From Ewingella sp049889095 (GTDB taxonomy: Bacteria; Pseudomonadota; Gammaproteobacteria; Enterobacterales; Enterobacteriaceae): a stretch of 64,000 bases of DNA. The position numbers were made by a program, and so were the translations under genes. The notes beneath the pieces were generated by a model. It saw nothing but the letters and a program-made list of their open reading frames with translations. It was not told the origin of the DNA and searched no databases. The stretch lies in NCBI GenBank assembly GCA_049889095.1, contig JBLJFK010000001.1, one strand, 5' to 3'. Position 1 is the stretch's first letter, and every line of letters starts with the position of its first letter. Shown piece after piece: positions 32,412-41,107 of this stretch.

Positions 32412-34175
32412 ATGATCACAACCAACAGCACCATACTCAGCGACCCACGGCGACAGGCGGCACTGCTTTACTGGCAGGGTTTTTCTGTGCGCCAGATTGG
32501 GGAAACGCTGAACCAGAAAACGCCCACCGTGCAGAGCTGGAAAACGCGCGATAAATGGGAGGCCATTGCGCCCATTTCCCGCGTGGAAGCCAGCATGGAA
32601 GCGCGGCTGATCCAGCTCGTACTGAAAGACGTGAAAGGAGGAAGTGACTACAAAGAAATCGACCTGCTGGGCCGACAGATTGAACGGCTGGCGCGGGTTA
32701 ACCGCTACAGCCTGACCGGCAGCGAAGCCGACCTGAATCCGAACGTGGCCAACCGCAACAAAGGGGACAGGAAAGCGCCGGAGAAGAACGTGTTTAGCGA
32801 CGAGGCTATCGGCAAGCTCGGCGATATTTTCATGGGTGAGTCCTTCGAATATCAACGCGGCTGGCACCGCGCCGGGATGCAGCACCGCATTCGTAACATC
32901 CTCAAATCGCGCCAGATTGGCGCAACCTTCTACTTTGCCCGCGAAGCGATGATCGACGCGCTGACCACCGGGCGTAATCAGATATTCCTGTCCGCCAGCA
33001 AGGCGCAGGCGCACGTGTTCAAAAACTACATTATCGACTTTGCCCGGCAGGTTGACGTCGATTTGAAAGGCGACCCGATTGTGCTGCCGAACGGCGCACG
33101 GCTGATTTTCTTAGGCACCAACGTGCGCACCGCGCAGAGCTACACCGGCAACCTGTATCTGGACGAATACTTTTGGATCCCGAAGTTTCAGGAGCTGCGC
33201 AAAGTGGCGTCCGGCATGTCGCTGCACAAGAAATGGCGCAGCACCTACTTTTCAACGCCGTCCAGCCTGGCGCACAGCGCCTATCCGTTCTGGTCGGGCG
33301 AGCTGTTCAACAAGGGCCGACGCAGCAAGTCCGACCGCATTGACCTTGACCTGTCGCACAGCCACCTGGCGAAAGGCGCGCTGTGCGCCGACGGGCAGTG
33401 GCGGCAGATTGTCACGGTAGAAGACGCACTGACCGGCGGCTGTGACCTGTTCGACCTTGACCAGTTAGCGATGGAGTACGGCCCGGCGGAATACGACAAC
33501 CTGCTGATGTGCGAATTTGTTGACGATAAGGCGTCCGTCTTCCCGTTCGCCGAGCTGCAGGGCTGCATGGTGGACAGCCTGGAGGAGTGGGAGGACTTCG
33601 ACCCGTATCTGATCCGCCCGTTTGGTTTTCGTCCCGTCTGGATTGGTTATGACCCGTCGCACACCGGTGACAGCGCCGGTTGTGTCGTTCTGGCACCGCC
33701 CGCCGTGCCGGGCGGCAAGTTCCGCATACTGGAGCGCCACCAGTGGAAGGGCATGGACTTCGCCGCCCAGGCGGAGAGCATCAAAGCCCTGACGGCCCGC
33801 TACGTGGTCGAGTACATCGGGATTGATGCGACCGGCATCGGTCAGGGCGTGTTCCAGTTAGTGCAGCAGTTCTTCCCGGCGGCGCGAGAAATTCGCTACA
33901 CGCCCGAAGTGAAGACGGCGATGGTGCTGAAAGCCAAAGACACCATTTCATCCGGGCGGCTGGAGTACGACACCGGCCACACCGATATCACCGCCAGCTT
34001 TATGGCGATCCGCAAGACCATGACCGCCAGCGGCAACCGCTCGACCTACGAGGCCAGCCGCAGCGAAGAGGCCAGCCACGCCGACGTCGCGTGGGCCACC
34101 ATGCACGCCCTGTTAAACGAACCGCTGACCGCTGCCAACGGCGGACACAGTCCCAATATTCTGGAGTTTTACTAA
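32412..34175 (+). CDS. P: Terminase large subunit (ATPase) gpP
   Basis: The 587-aa protein (P2 gpP 590 aa) has an N-terminal HTH (RQAALLYWQGFSVRQIGETL), the packaging ATPase domain with Walker-type KSRQIGATFYFAREA at about residues 165-180 and a Walker-B-like segment NLYLDEYFWIPKF, then an RNase H-like nuclease part with IGYDPSHTGDSAG and YIGIDATGIGQG. It drives DNA into proheads. It is divergent from O and forms the P-Q operon. Confidence 0.95.
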   Translation: MITTNSTILSDPRRQAALLYWQGFSVRQIGETLNQKTPTVQSWKTRDKWEAIAPISRVEASMEARLIQLVLKDVKGGSDYKEIDLLGRQIERLARVNRYSLTGSEADLNPNVANRNKGDRKAPEKNVFSDEAIGKLGDIFMGESFEYQRGWHRAGMQHRIRNILKSRQIGATFYFAREAMIDALTTGRNQIFLSASKAQAHVFKNYIIDFARQVDVDLKGDPIVLPNGARLIFLGTNVRTAQSYTGNLYLDEYFWIPKFQELRKVASGMSLHKKWRSTYFSTPSSLAHSAYPFWSGELFNKGRRSKSDRIDLDLSHSHLAKGALCADGQWRQIVTVEDALTGGCDLFDLDQLAMEYGPAEYDNLLMCEFVDDKASVFPFAELQGCMVDSLEEWEDFDPYLIRPFGFRPVWIGYDPSHTGDSAGCVVLAPPAVPGGKFRILERHQWKGMDFAAQAESIKALTARYVVEYIGIDATGIGQGVFQLVQQFFPAAREIRYTPEVKTAMVLKAKDTISSGRLEYDTGHTDITASFMAIRKTMTASGNRSTYEASRSEEASHADVAWATMHALLNEPLTAANGGHSPNILEFY

Positions 34176-34177
34176 TT

Positions 34178-35203
34178 ATGAGTAAGCGCAAATTTCGCAA
34201 GTCAGCCCCCGCTGCCGCACCGGCACAGCAGGCCGGGGCCGAGGCGTTCAGCTTTGGCGAACCGACCCCCGTTTTAGACCGCCGTGAAATTCTGGACTAC
34301 ATCGAGAGCACCGGTAACGGGCGCTGGTATGAGCCGCCGATCAGCTTTGAAGGGCTGGCGCGCAGCGCGCGGGCGGCGGTGCATCACAGTTCACCGATGT
34401 TCGTTAAGCGTAACATTCTGGCGTCCACCTTCGTGCCGCATCCGTTGCTGTCACAGCAGGAGTTCAGCCGGTTCGCCCTGGACTATATTATCTTTGGCAA
34501 TGCGTTCTTAGAGCAGATCCCCAACCATTTAGGCGAGCCAATCCGCCTGGCGTGCAGCCCGGCCAAATATACGCGGCGGGGCGTTGAGCAGGATAAGTAC
34601 TGGTTTGTGCAGTACTGGAAAGAGGCTCATGAGTTTACGGCCGGTAGCGTGTTCCACCTTATCGAGCCGGATATCAATCAGGAGCTGTACGGCCTGCCGG
34701 AATACCTGAGCGCGCTTAACTCGGCGTGGCTCAATGAGGCCGCGACGCTGTTCCGCCGCAAGTACTACCAGAACGGTGCGCACGCGGGCTACATCATGTA
34801 TATGACCGACGCCGCGCAGAGCAGCAGCGACATTGAGCAGATGCGCAAAGCGATGCGCGATACCAAAGGGCTGGGGAATTTTCGCAACCTGTTTATGTAC
34901 GCGCCGAACGGTAAGAAGGACGGCATTCAGATCATCCCGCTCAGCGAAGTGGCGACCAAAGATGATTTCTTTAACATCAAGAAAGCCACGCGCGACGACC
35001 TGCTGAGCGCGCACCGCGTTCCGCCGCAGATGATGGGGATCATTCCAGATAATGCAGGAGGGTTTGGTGATGTGCAGAAGGCGGCGCAGGTGTTCGTCAG
35101 GAATGAACTGACGCCGTTACAGGAAAGAATCAAAGAGCTGAATGACTGGATAGGCAAAGAGGTGATCCGGTTCAAGCCTTACGAATTAACTACACAAGAT
35201 TAA
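34178..35203 (+). CDS. Q: Portal protein gpQ
   Basis: The 341-aa portal (P2 gpQ 344 aa) starts at the ATG at 34178 (MSKRKFRKSAPAAAPAQQAG), 2 nt after P, and contains DYIIFGNAFLEQIPNHLGEP and KATRDDLLSAHRVPPQMMGI. It forms the dodecameric ring for DNA passage. The frame upstream of 34178 overlaps P and is not used. A decayed copy of its last third lies about 1 kb downstream. Confidence 0.95.
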   Translation: MSKRKFRKSAPAAAPAQQAGAEAFSFGEPTPVLDRREILDYIESTGNGRWYEPPISFEGLARSARAAVHHSSPMFVKRNILASTFVPHPLLSQQEFSRFALDYIIFGNAFLEQIPNHLGEPIRLACSPAKYTRRGVEQDKYWFVQYWKEAHEFTAGSVFHLIEPDINQELYGLPEYLSALNSAWLNEAATLFRRKYYQNGAHAGYIMYMTDAAQSSSDIEQMRKAMRDTKGLGNFRNLFMYAPNGKKDGIQIIPLSEVATKDDFFNIKKATRDDLLSAHRVPPQMMGIIPDNAGGFGDVQKAAQVFVRNELTPLQERIKELNDWIGKEVIRFKPYELTTQD

Positions 35204-35296
35204 ATATGAAACCAGCTGCCTTCATGCTCGAAGGTAGCTTAAGAAGATACTAAACTTTGAGCATGGATTACTGAAGTGCATTGAATTTATTTGCAT

Positions 35297-35746
35297 TCAT
35301 AACTCTTCTGCATCGTACCAAAGCTTTTCGAAGTAATTTTCTATGCCTTGCTGGTGTGCATCAAGAGAGTGTAGACCAATGGCAGATTCAATCATTTTGC
35401 TTTCACCAAAATCCGAGCTTGCTAGCCATATGATATTAGGCTCAATAAAAACCACCTTGGCATTAATTTTATTGTGTAGGGCAATTTTTATTTCAGGGAA
35501 TATTTTTTTTAAATGAACTGCGTTCTCCCTAGCATCCGTATGCGCAATTATATGAATGTCATAAGGCCGCTTATCTAATATTTTTTCAATGTATCCTATA
35601 TTGGAAAGTTTGTTAGTTACTATGCGTATAGTTCCTTCCGCCGTCCCAATCTGCGATAGTCGCGTACTCCATGTGCTTGCAGATATGGAAAATTTCGCAT
35701 CATCACATTTGAATGCAAACCCACCACTATCAGTTTTAAAGACCAT
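35297..35746 (-). CDS. 149-aa phospholipase-D-like (HKD) cargo protein
   Basis: The C-terminal half reads IALHNKINAKVVFIEPNIIW then LASSDFG, the layout of a PLD-family half domain: His91 and Lys93 of HxK are present, the Asp of HxKx4D is replaced (Val), and SSD stands for the usual GSxN. Single-domain PLD proteins act as dimers, commonly nucleases. A first strand-rich half (EGTIRIVTNKLSNIGYIEKI) fits the same fold. The start at 35746 has AAGGAGATTAA. The gene is AT-rich and opposes Q, in the cargo region next to cos; catalysis is uncertain because of the altered motif. Confidence 0.65.
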   Translation of the reverse strand: MVFKTDSGGFAFKCDDAKFSISASTWSTRLSQIGTAEGTIRIVTNKLSNIGYIEKILDKRPYDIHIIAHTDARENAVHLKKIFPEIKIALHNKINAKVVFIEPNIIWLASSDFGESKMIESAIGLHSLDAHQQGIENYFEKLWYDAEEL

Positions 35747-36169
35747 TTAATCTCCTTGTTGAAATCAGCCAACTTGGGTCTGTCAATACTGGCTTCAATC
35801 GAAGCTAAAAGCAAACCACACTTTCCGCCCCCTCTGAATCTACATAGAATAGATAGCTCTCTAACAAATTAACTTATATGACCCTGACACATCAACTTGA
35901 GTCATAGGCTCAACGGTCTCCTCAAGTAAAGGTGCCCTGCGCGCAATGTTACCCGCCTGCCCGCTGTGACTTTAGTGATCGGTTTTAATGCACTAACACG
36001 TTCCATCGAAAGCCCTGCCAGAGCGGGCTTTGTGGCGTTACGTGTTCTTTTTGGATCATGCAAAAGCATGCGGGTTATGCATGCAGAGCAAATATTTCCT
36101 GTTTCATTGTTTGCTGAGTCAGTGGGGGAGGGATAATTTGCGTCAAAATTATCATCTGGAAGGTCTGAA
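35747..36169. other. Non-coding spacer between the PLD-like gene and the Q remnant
   Basis: This stretch has no frame with a ribosome-binding site or recognisable product. The frames that cross it (for example minus 35902-36183) show no family features. It probably contains the promoter of the PLD-like gene near 35760-35850. Confidence 0.5.
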
Positions 36170-36189
36170 ATCATCGCCATCACCTGATC

Positions 36190-36462
36190 AAATTCATGGG
36201 CCTTACACTACGCAGAACGGGAAGAAAGACGAGATTCAGATTTTGCTTCTGAGCGAGGTCGCAGCCAAGGATGATTTCTTCAACATCAAGAAGTCCAGCT
36301 GTGGTGATCTAGTGAGCGCACACCGTGTTCCGCCGCAGATGATGGCGATCATGATAATGCGGCGCAGTTATTTATGAGAAATGGGTTGATTCTGCTGGAA
36401 GAGAGAGTATGGCGGTTAACTACTGGTTAGGTGGGGAAACAATCTCTTTTATAGACCATTAA
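36190..36462 (+). pseudogene. Decayed partial copy of the portal gene Q (3' part)
   Basis: The plus-strand translation QNGKKDEIQILLLSEVAAKD, DDFFNIKKSSCGDLVSAHRV, PPQMM aligns with gpQ residues about 245-290 (PNGKKDGIQIIPLSEVATKD and on). It then loses frame around 36350; later bases still resemble the gpQ end (NELTPLQERI...NDWIG). It has no start codon of its own and is cargo-side debris. Confidence 0.85.
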
Positions 36463-36469
36463 TTAAATT

Positions 36470-38050
36470 TCAGTTGGATTGGTTATTTACAATTAAAAAA
36501 TCCAGATCGTGATATTTTTTATTAATCAAATAAACTTCATTTTTTATGTGTTCTTTGAATTCCGTTTCATCATCGAAACATACTAGTTCTTTCTCAATTA
36601 TTTTCTTATCAATAACTAAACTGTAGCCATTGCTTTCTACTTCTTTTGCAAAACCTTGTAGGGTTACGATTGTCACCATAAGGACTCCTCCTAACTTAAG
36701 CCCGAAAGTGTATGTTGTGCTATGCTTTTTTTTGGCATCCAATTCTTTATATCCGCCGTCTACTGAAAATTTAAAAATAATCTCATCAAGTCTTGTGTGA
36801 TACAAATAATAAAACTTTAACACATGCTCTCTATTTGCATGAGCTTCACTGATGCTAATTCTCAAATTACTGCTAATTTTAATTTTTGATGCAATCCAGA
36901 CTATTCTTTCTATATTATCAACTTCATTCCTCCATTCGTCGCTGCCTGAAGGTTCGCCATCTTTAGTTGGAGTAATAAGAAAGGTAGCGCTAACTTCAGG
37001 TTTGTTTTCTAATTGGATATCTACTAATATTTCTCTTTTTTCGATACATATCCAACTTAAAAGTTTTGCTTGGTTGTATAAGTCTTGAAGTAAATGTTTT
37101 TCTGGCCCCATAGTTAATTGATAGGTCGAGGCTCTTTCACCCATACCAATCATTATATCCAAAAATGCTGTCTTAAGACGAATTCTAAAAAATTTTTCTG
37201 GCAGGTTGGGTATTGGGGGTATATATATTTTTGCAGGGAAATCAATTGAAGCACTATATTTATCCTCTCTAAATTTAACGTTCACACTCATCGAACTATC
37301 AGTGGGTGAAATTTTTAAAGTTGCTTTTGGTGCTTTGTGTAAAGGTGATGCTAGTTCAATCCCAAATCTTTCCTCATTAATTATTACGTCGATAACTTCA
37401 ACTTCTTTATCATAACCTAAACATGCTTCAATCATGCCAATAACTGATTTTTCATCTGCCGTTGAAAACTTAATCACTCCAGATCCTGATTCGAAGCCAA
37501 CACTTTCAGTAAATTTTATTTTTTCTAGAGAATAATCGCTCATACCTTTAGGAATGTATTTCTCAATCATTTTTTTTAAATCTAATCCTGAGATACTGTT
37601 AAGTTTATGGCTGTCATTATAGCTAATTCTCATGGATGAATTATTAAGTTTTTTCTTGCCCCCTCCTTGTTCAGCTTGTCTGATTTTGGTTAATGATTCC
37701 TTGATTAGTGCGTTATCAAAATGCACTAAAAATAAATCTTGAGGATTTTTGCTTGTACCAAATTCCATGAAAAGGAAAAATGTTGGTAGAGGGGATTTAC
37801 AGAATCTTAAGAGATTCGATAATTTTACTGGAGAAAATCTTCTGTTTTTAGTTGTGGATTTAATTTGTACTTTACTTTCAATTGGTCCCTGTGCTGTATC
37901 AGAACTAGCGCAACCACTTTCAAACGGGAAGTCTAATATGTAGTCCCAGCCAGCCATGTCTTCTTCGGATTTATTACAATTTATATTTTCAGAGGCGCAT
38001 AAGAAGTTGAATAACTTTCCCCCATAGTACCAATTTTCTGGGCCATACAT
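36470..38050 (-). CDS. 526-aa cargo protein with an Mrr/DUF4365-like nuclease N-terminus
   Basis: I do not recognise a named family. The first about 110 residues have the pattern of a PD-(D/E)xK nuclease of the QxK type: Asp36 in AGWDYILDFPFE, then IESKVQIKST with Gln62-Ile-Lys64, followed by PTFFLFMEFGTSKNPQDLFL (core strand and helix). Residues 180-500 are beta-rich with no motif I can name. The start ATG at 38050 follows AAAAGGATT. It is strongly AT-rich compared with the capsid genes and lies between the Q remnant and cos, where P2 relatives carry old/tin-type exclusion genes. Antiviral function is an inference from position and the nuclease-like pattern. Confidence 0.75.
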   Translation of the reverse strand: MYGPENWYYGGKLFNFLCASENINCNKSEEDMAGWDYILDFPFESGCASSDTAQGPIESKVQIKSTTKNRRFSPVKLSNLLRFCKSPLPTFFLFMEFGTSKNPQDLFLVHFDNALIKESLTKIRQAEQGGGKKKLNNSSMRISYNDSHKLNSISGLDLKKMIEKYIPKGMSDYSLEKIKFTESVGFESGSGVIKFSTADEKSVIGMIEACLGYDKEVEVIDVIINEERFGIELASPLHKAPKATLKISPTDSSMSVNVKFREDKYSASIDFPAKIYIPPIPNLPEKFFRIRLKTAFLDIMIGMGERASTYQLTMGPEKHLLQDLYNQAKLLSWICIEKREILVDIQLENKPEVSATFLITPTKDGEPSGSDEWRNEVDNIERIVWIASKIKISSNLRISISEAHANREHVLKFYYLYHTRLDEIIFKFSVDGGYKELDAKKKHSTTYTFGLKLGGVLMVTIVTLQGFAKEVESNGYSLVIDKKIIEKELVCFDDETEFKEHIKNEVYLINKKYHDLDFLIVNNQSN

Positions 38051-38180
38051 AATCCTTTTATTAGGTTTTTATGATGTTTTTCGTAATTAAATTACCAAAA
38101 GAATGTAGAAAAATTAATTAAATATTACTCATCTATTAAGTCAAGATATATTCCATAGACACGTTGCCATACCCTACGTA

Positions 38181-38199
38181 ATGCTATCCTCGCCACGCC
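38181..38199 (-). other. Putative cos site (cohesive end)
   Basis: On the minus strand GGCGTGGCGAGGATAGCAT differs at two of 19 positions from the 186-type cohesive end as I remember it (GGCGTGGCGGGGAAAGCAT). It lies between the Q side and the A side of the prophage, exactly where P2-type genomes have cos. Confidence 0.7.
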
Positions 38200-38354
38200 T
38201 TCCTGCTTCGTAGATCGCTTTAATGCAATTGCGCGATTCAGTGTACTCTCATCAAGTGCTGTGTTGAAGATAGTAAATGGCGGGGCGATCACCAAGCGAA
38301 ATTATGGACTCTATGCATGCATAAGGCATTGGCAGGAACATCAGTTGTGCCAGG

Positions 38355-38546
38355 CTATTCATCATCGTCATAAACGGCGAAGTGGAGAGAGGGCGCACCG
38401 TCTTCATCCAGCACGTTATCAGCCAGGTCAGAGATCATTTCCATCACCAGTGCGTACTCATCTTTCTTGCACTGAGCTGACTGCGAGATATCAGCCATAA
38501 GCCGGATTTTAATCAAAGCTATCTTGAGCTTATGCGAGGATTCCAT
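38355..38546 (-). CDS. 63-aa acidic protein behind a LexA operator
   Basis: The frame starts at the ATG at 38546 (MESSHKLKIALIKIRLMADI) with a strong GGAGTGGGTG ribosome-binding site; the TTG at 38558 is less likely. The C-terminus is very acidic (ADNVLDEDGAPSLHFAVYDD, ending DE). A LexA box lies 16 bp upstream. Phage 186 has its LexA-controlled antirepressor gene tum at the equivalent end of the genome near cos; sequence similarity to Tum is not evident to me. Roles as an SOS-induced antirepressor or DinI-like modulator are hypotheses. Confidence 0.7.
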   Translation of the reverse strand: MESSHKLKIALIKIRLMADISQSAQCKKDEYALVMEMISDLADNVLDEDGAPSLHFAVYDDDE

Positions 38547-38560
38547 CACCCACTCCAATG

Positions 38561-38580
38561 CACTGTTTATTTATACAGTA
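38561..38580. promoter_or_regulatory. LexA operator (SOS box) upstream of the 63-aa gene
   Basis: The core CTGTTTATTTATACAG fits CTGT-N8-ACAG, and the 20-mer CACTGTTTATTTATACAGTA matches the LexA consensus at 17 of 20 positions. It lies immediately upstream of the ribosome-binding site of the minus-strand gene at 38546. Confidence 0.82.
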
Positions 38581-38682
38581 TAGTATAAAAACTTCTTCAC
38601 AATTTCCATAAAAAACTGACTGTTATTATTTGAGCAATCTCTCGAATGAGGACTTTAATGCGGCTGATCCCCATAGAAATCG

Positions 38683-38862
38683 GCCCAGCCCTGAAGTGGT
38701 GGGAGATGAATGACGACATCACCAAAGGTGATTTTGCCCCACGCGTTAAGGCTTCCAACTCCCAGCGTTCCGGGGCAATACCATGTTTTGCTAATTCACT
38801 GGATATCATCTGCACCTGGCACGTTCTGCAGGCGTCAATCTGGCTGACTGAGCAGCGCCACT
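38683..38862 (-). pseudogene. Decayed partial copy of replication gene A (3' end)
   Basis: The minus-strand translation MISSELAKHGIAPERWELEA then LTRGAK is nearly the same as the gpA C-terminal region MISSELAKNGIVAERWELEA then LTRGAR. Upstream DNA (GTCAATCTGGCTGA, TGGCACGTTCT) also aligns with gpA. The extreme C-terminus differs, and the fragment lacks the rest of the gene. Confidence 0.85.
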
Positions 38863-39024
38863 CCATTTTGTTGGTTCATAATTTCGTTGTGCTATTGATT
38901 ATCTCTGGTTTCTCTTTACGGAAAGCTGCTCCGCCTCACTCAGCGCGGAGTAATTTACTGGCCTGAGGAGAGTACGCCGACCGAAATCAGCCGGCGGCGA
39001 ATCAGTTTTTGCGGGGAGCAATGT

Positions 39025-39180
39025 ATGCCGGAAATTGAAAACAGCCTATATCCGGTGTTCGGTGTTTATCTAACGCTGTGTGACTACGATGCTCAGGTTG
39101 GAGAAGCGATGGCGGTGCTCCGTGCATTAGATAAATTACGCTGGCAGGCATGCCAGAAAGTACGCAAGTTGCCTGACTAA
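39025..39180 (+). CDS. 51-aa hypothetical protein
   Basis: The frame MPEIENSLYPVFGVYLTLCD, YDAQVGEAMAVLRALDKLRW, QACQKVRKLPD follows GGGGAGCAATGT and ends at a TAA at 39180. No family recognised. GC-richer than the MCP region that follows, it looks like phage sequence that came with the A remnant. Moderate trust as a real gene because of the ribosome-binding site and the balanced composition. Confidence 0.5.
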   Translation: MPEIENSLYPVFGVYLTLCDYDAQVGEAMAVLRALDKLRWQACQKVRKLPD

Positions 39181-39417
39181 GTGGCTGGCCGGGGAAATAT
39201 TCTATCTAATCTTATTTATTCAATAAAGCAACTAAATCATCAGTTATTTATTTATTCTATCAACTCGGAAACAACTCAAGATAAAATCTCAATGGCCGAT
39301 GTTACTAATTAGAGTGAGATGTAAAATATTTAAATTACATGTTTTACAAATTGTTTCACATGCTCATCAATTGTATTACAAAGAATCGTTGTCATTTTTA
39401 CATTAAGGGATAATAAA

Positions 39418-41073
39418 ATGAGTTTTATAAGAAACATTAAAATAAGAACGGCGCTCATACTCATTCTCATTACGTTTTCTTTATTATGGGCTGGGGCATC
39501 AGGCTTTGCCTTATATTCACTTAAGGAGTTAAAACAAGAGCTTGGGGTGACCAATGTTCAACAACAAAATGGCGACATCATCAATGGCGCCAATGCGCAA
39601 TACTACCTTGCGGTGACAGCGCTTGAACGTGCTATGACTGGCTTAGAAAGAAATGATAGTGGAGTTTACGACCTTGAAATGAAGGCAACGCTTATCGAAT
39701 TAGACAGTCTTAAAAATGGACTCAGCCAATTTAAAGCGATTGATCATGGAAACCTCGACTCAGCGACCGTGGATGATATTTATAACAGTTCATTTACTCT
39801 CTACAATAATGCTGTATTACCGATGTTTAAATCAGCAACAGAAAAGAATATAAATGATTTTGATAAAATAAAAGCCGATAAATATCTTCCTCTTAGGAGT
39901 GACTTTAGTGTTGCAATAGACAAATACAACGCAAAGATAACCTCACTAAATAGTGAAGCAAATTTTAGGATTAACCAGTGGGTGGCATGGTGTCAGTATA
40001 TTCTCATTAGTGCGCTATCAATCAGTCTGCTGATCATGCTGGCGACCGACCGTTATTTAGCTAACTTTCTCGTTAAGCCGTTGAACATAGTGAAGGCTTA
40101 TCTTGAATCCCTCGCAGTAGGCGTGCTCGACAATAAGATTATTGACCAAGGTAAAAACTGTGTTGGGCAGTTAATCCCGTATATCGACAAAATGCAGGGG
40201 AACTGGGCCAAAACTGTCCATGAAATCCGCAACAGTGCAGATTCAATTTATAAAGGTTCTAGTGAGATATCGATCGGCAATACCGACCTGTCCTCCAGGA
40301 CGGAAGAACAGGCGTCAGCACTGGAAGAGACAGCCGCCAGTATGGAAGAACTCGGTTCAACCGTGCGGCAGAATGCCGATAATGCCAGTCAGGCAAGCAC
40401 ACTGGCAGACCAGGCGACTCGGGAAGCACAACAGGGAGGGAGCATTGTCAACGGCGTCATCGCCACCATGACCAAAATTACCAGCAGCTCACATAAAATC
40501 GTCGATATCATTGGCGTCATCGACAGTATTGCGTTTCAAACCAACATTCTTGCCTTAAACGCCGCCGTCGAAGCGGCACGTGCCGGAGAGCAAGGCCGCG
40601 GGTTTGCCGTCGTTGCCAGCGAAGTAAGAAGTTTGGCGCAGCGCAGCGCACAGGCCGCAAAAGAGATTAGCGTACTGATTAAGGAATCGGTAGAAAACAT
40701 TAAATCGGGATCTGAGCAGGTGACGAACGCAGGTGATGCGATGGAAAAAATCGTCAGTTCAGTCAGCCATGTCAATGACATTATGAGTGAGATAGCGGCG
40801 GCATCGACTGAACAAAGCAAAGGGATCAGCCAGATTGGTACCGCAGTGGTTCAAATGGACAGCGTGACGCAGCAAAATGCCGCATTAGTGCAAGAATCTG
40901 CGGCCGCCGCTGCCTCGCTGGAAGAACAGGCCCGTCAACTCACGGAAATTGTCTCTGTGTTTAAAATCGAAGGAAAGGAACCGCAATCTTCAACCGGTCC
41001 CCTTCTCCGGCCGAATACGCGGTCCAATAGCATCGCGTTAGTCAAAGAACAGGGCGGATGGGAAAAATTTTAA
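39418..41073 (+). CDS. Methyl-accepting chemotaxis protein carried by the prophage
   Basis: This 551-aa transmembrane chemoreceptor has TM1 at about residues 9-31, a helical periplasmic sensing domain (about 32-188), TM2 (about 192-212), HAMP, then a cytoplasmic signalling domain with the invariant tip IAFQTNILALNAAVEAARAG. Methylation-helix Glu/Gln pairs lie in SSRTEEQASALEETAASMEE. The C-terminus GGWEKF fits the xWxxF tether for CheR/CheB. The ATG at 39418 follows AAGGGATAATAAA. A near-identical copy stands at 51104-52759. It lies between the gene A remnant and gene A, so it is phage cargo; ligand unknown. Confidence 0.92.
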   Translation: MSFIRNIKIRTALILILITFSLLWAGASGFALYSLKELKQELGVTNVQQQNGDIINGANAQYYLAVTALERAMTGLERNDSGVYDLEMKATLIELDSLKNGLSQFKAIDHGNLDSATVDDIYNSSFTLYNNAVLPMFKSATEKNINDFDKIKADKYLPLRSDFSVAIDKYNAKITSLNSEANFRINQWVAWCQYILISALSISLLIMLATDRYLANFLVKPLNIVKAYLESLAVGVLDNKIIDQGKNCVGQLIPYIDKMQGNWAKTVHEIRNSADSIYKGSSEISIGNTDLSSRTEEQASALEETAASMEELGSTVRQNADNASQASTLADQATREAQQGGSIVNGVIATMTKITSSSHKIVDIIGVIDSIAFQTNILALNAAVEAARAGEQGRGFAVVASEVRSLAQRSAQAAKEISVLIKESVENIKSGSEQVTNAGDAMEKIVSSVSHVNDIMSEIAAASTEQSKGISQIGTAVVQMDSVTQQNAALVQESAAAAASLEEQARQLTEIVSVFKIEGKEPQSSTGPLLRPNTRSNSIALVKEQGGWEKF

Positions 41074-41080
41074 TGTTGCA

Positions 41081-41107
41081 GCCCTTCTCAGCCTGTAAGA
41101 GAAGGGC
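41081..41107 (+). terminator. Hairpin after the prophage chemoreceptor gene
   Basis: GCCCTTCTC/GAGAAGGGC is a perfect nine-pair stem 7 nt after the stop codon. The T-run behind it is weak. Confidence 0.55.

Larger units (their letters stand above)
39245..41107 (+). repeat. 1.86-kb repeat, prophage copy (chemoreceptor with promoter region and terminator)
   Basis: Similarity to the reverse complement of 51071-52931 begins at TTATTTATTCTAT about 170 bp before the gene and continues through the terminator hairpin. Both copies thus carry the same regulatory region. The two lie in opposite orientation, one inside and one outside the prophage. Confidence 0.9.

Noticed and set aside
31425..33014. 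A 529-codon minus-strand frame suggesting a much longer capsid protease protein
   Set aside because: The part above 32270 is antisense to terminase gene P; the ATG at 32270 gives the normal P2 gpO N-terminus and length.
36030..36377. 115-codon plus-strand frame that seems to code a small portal-like protein
   Set aside because: Only the second half matches gpQ, the first half is unrelated, and the matching part soon loses frame; it is treated as a remnant of Q.
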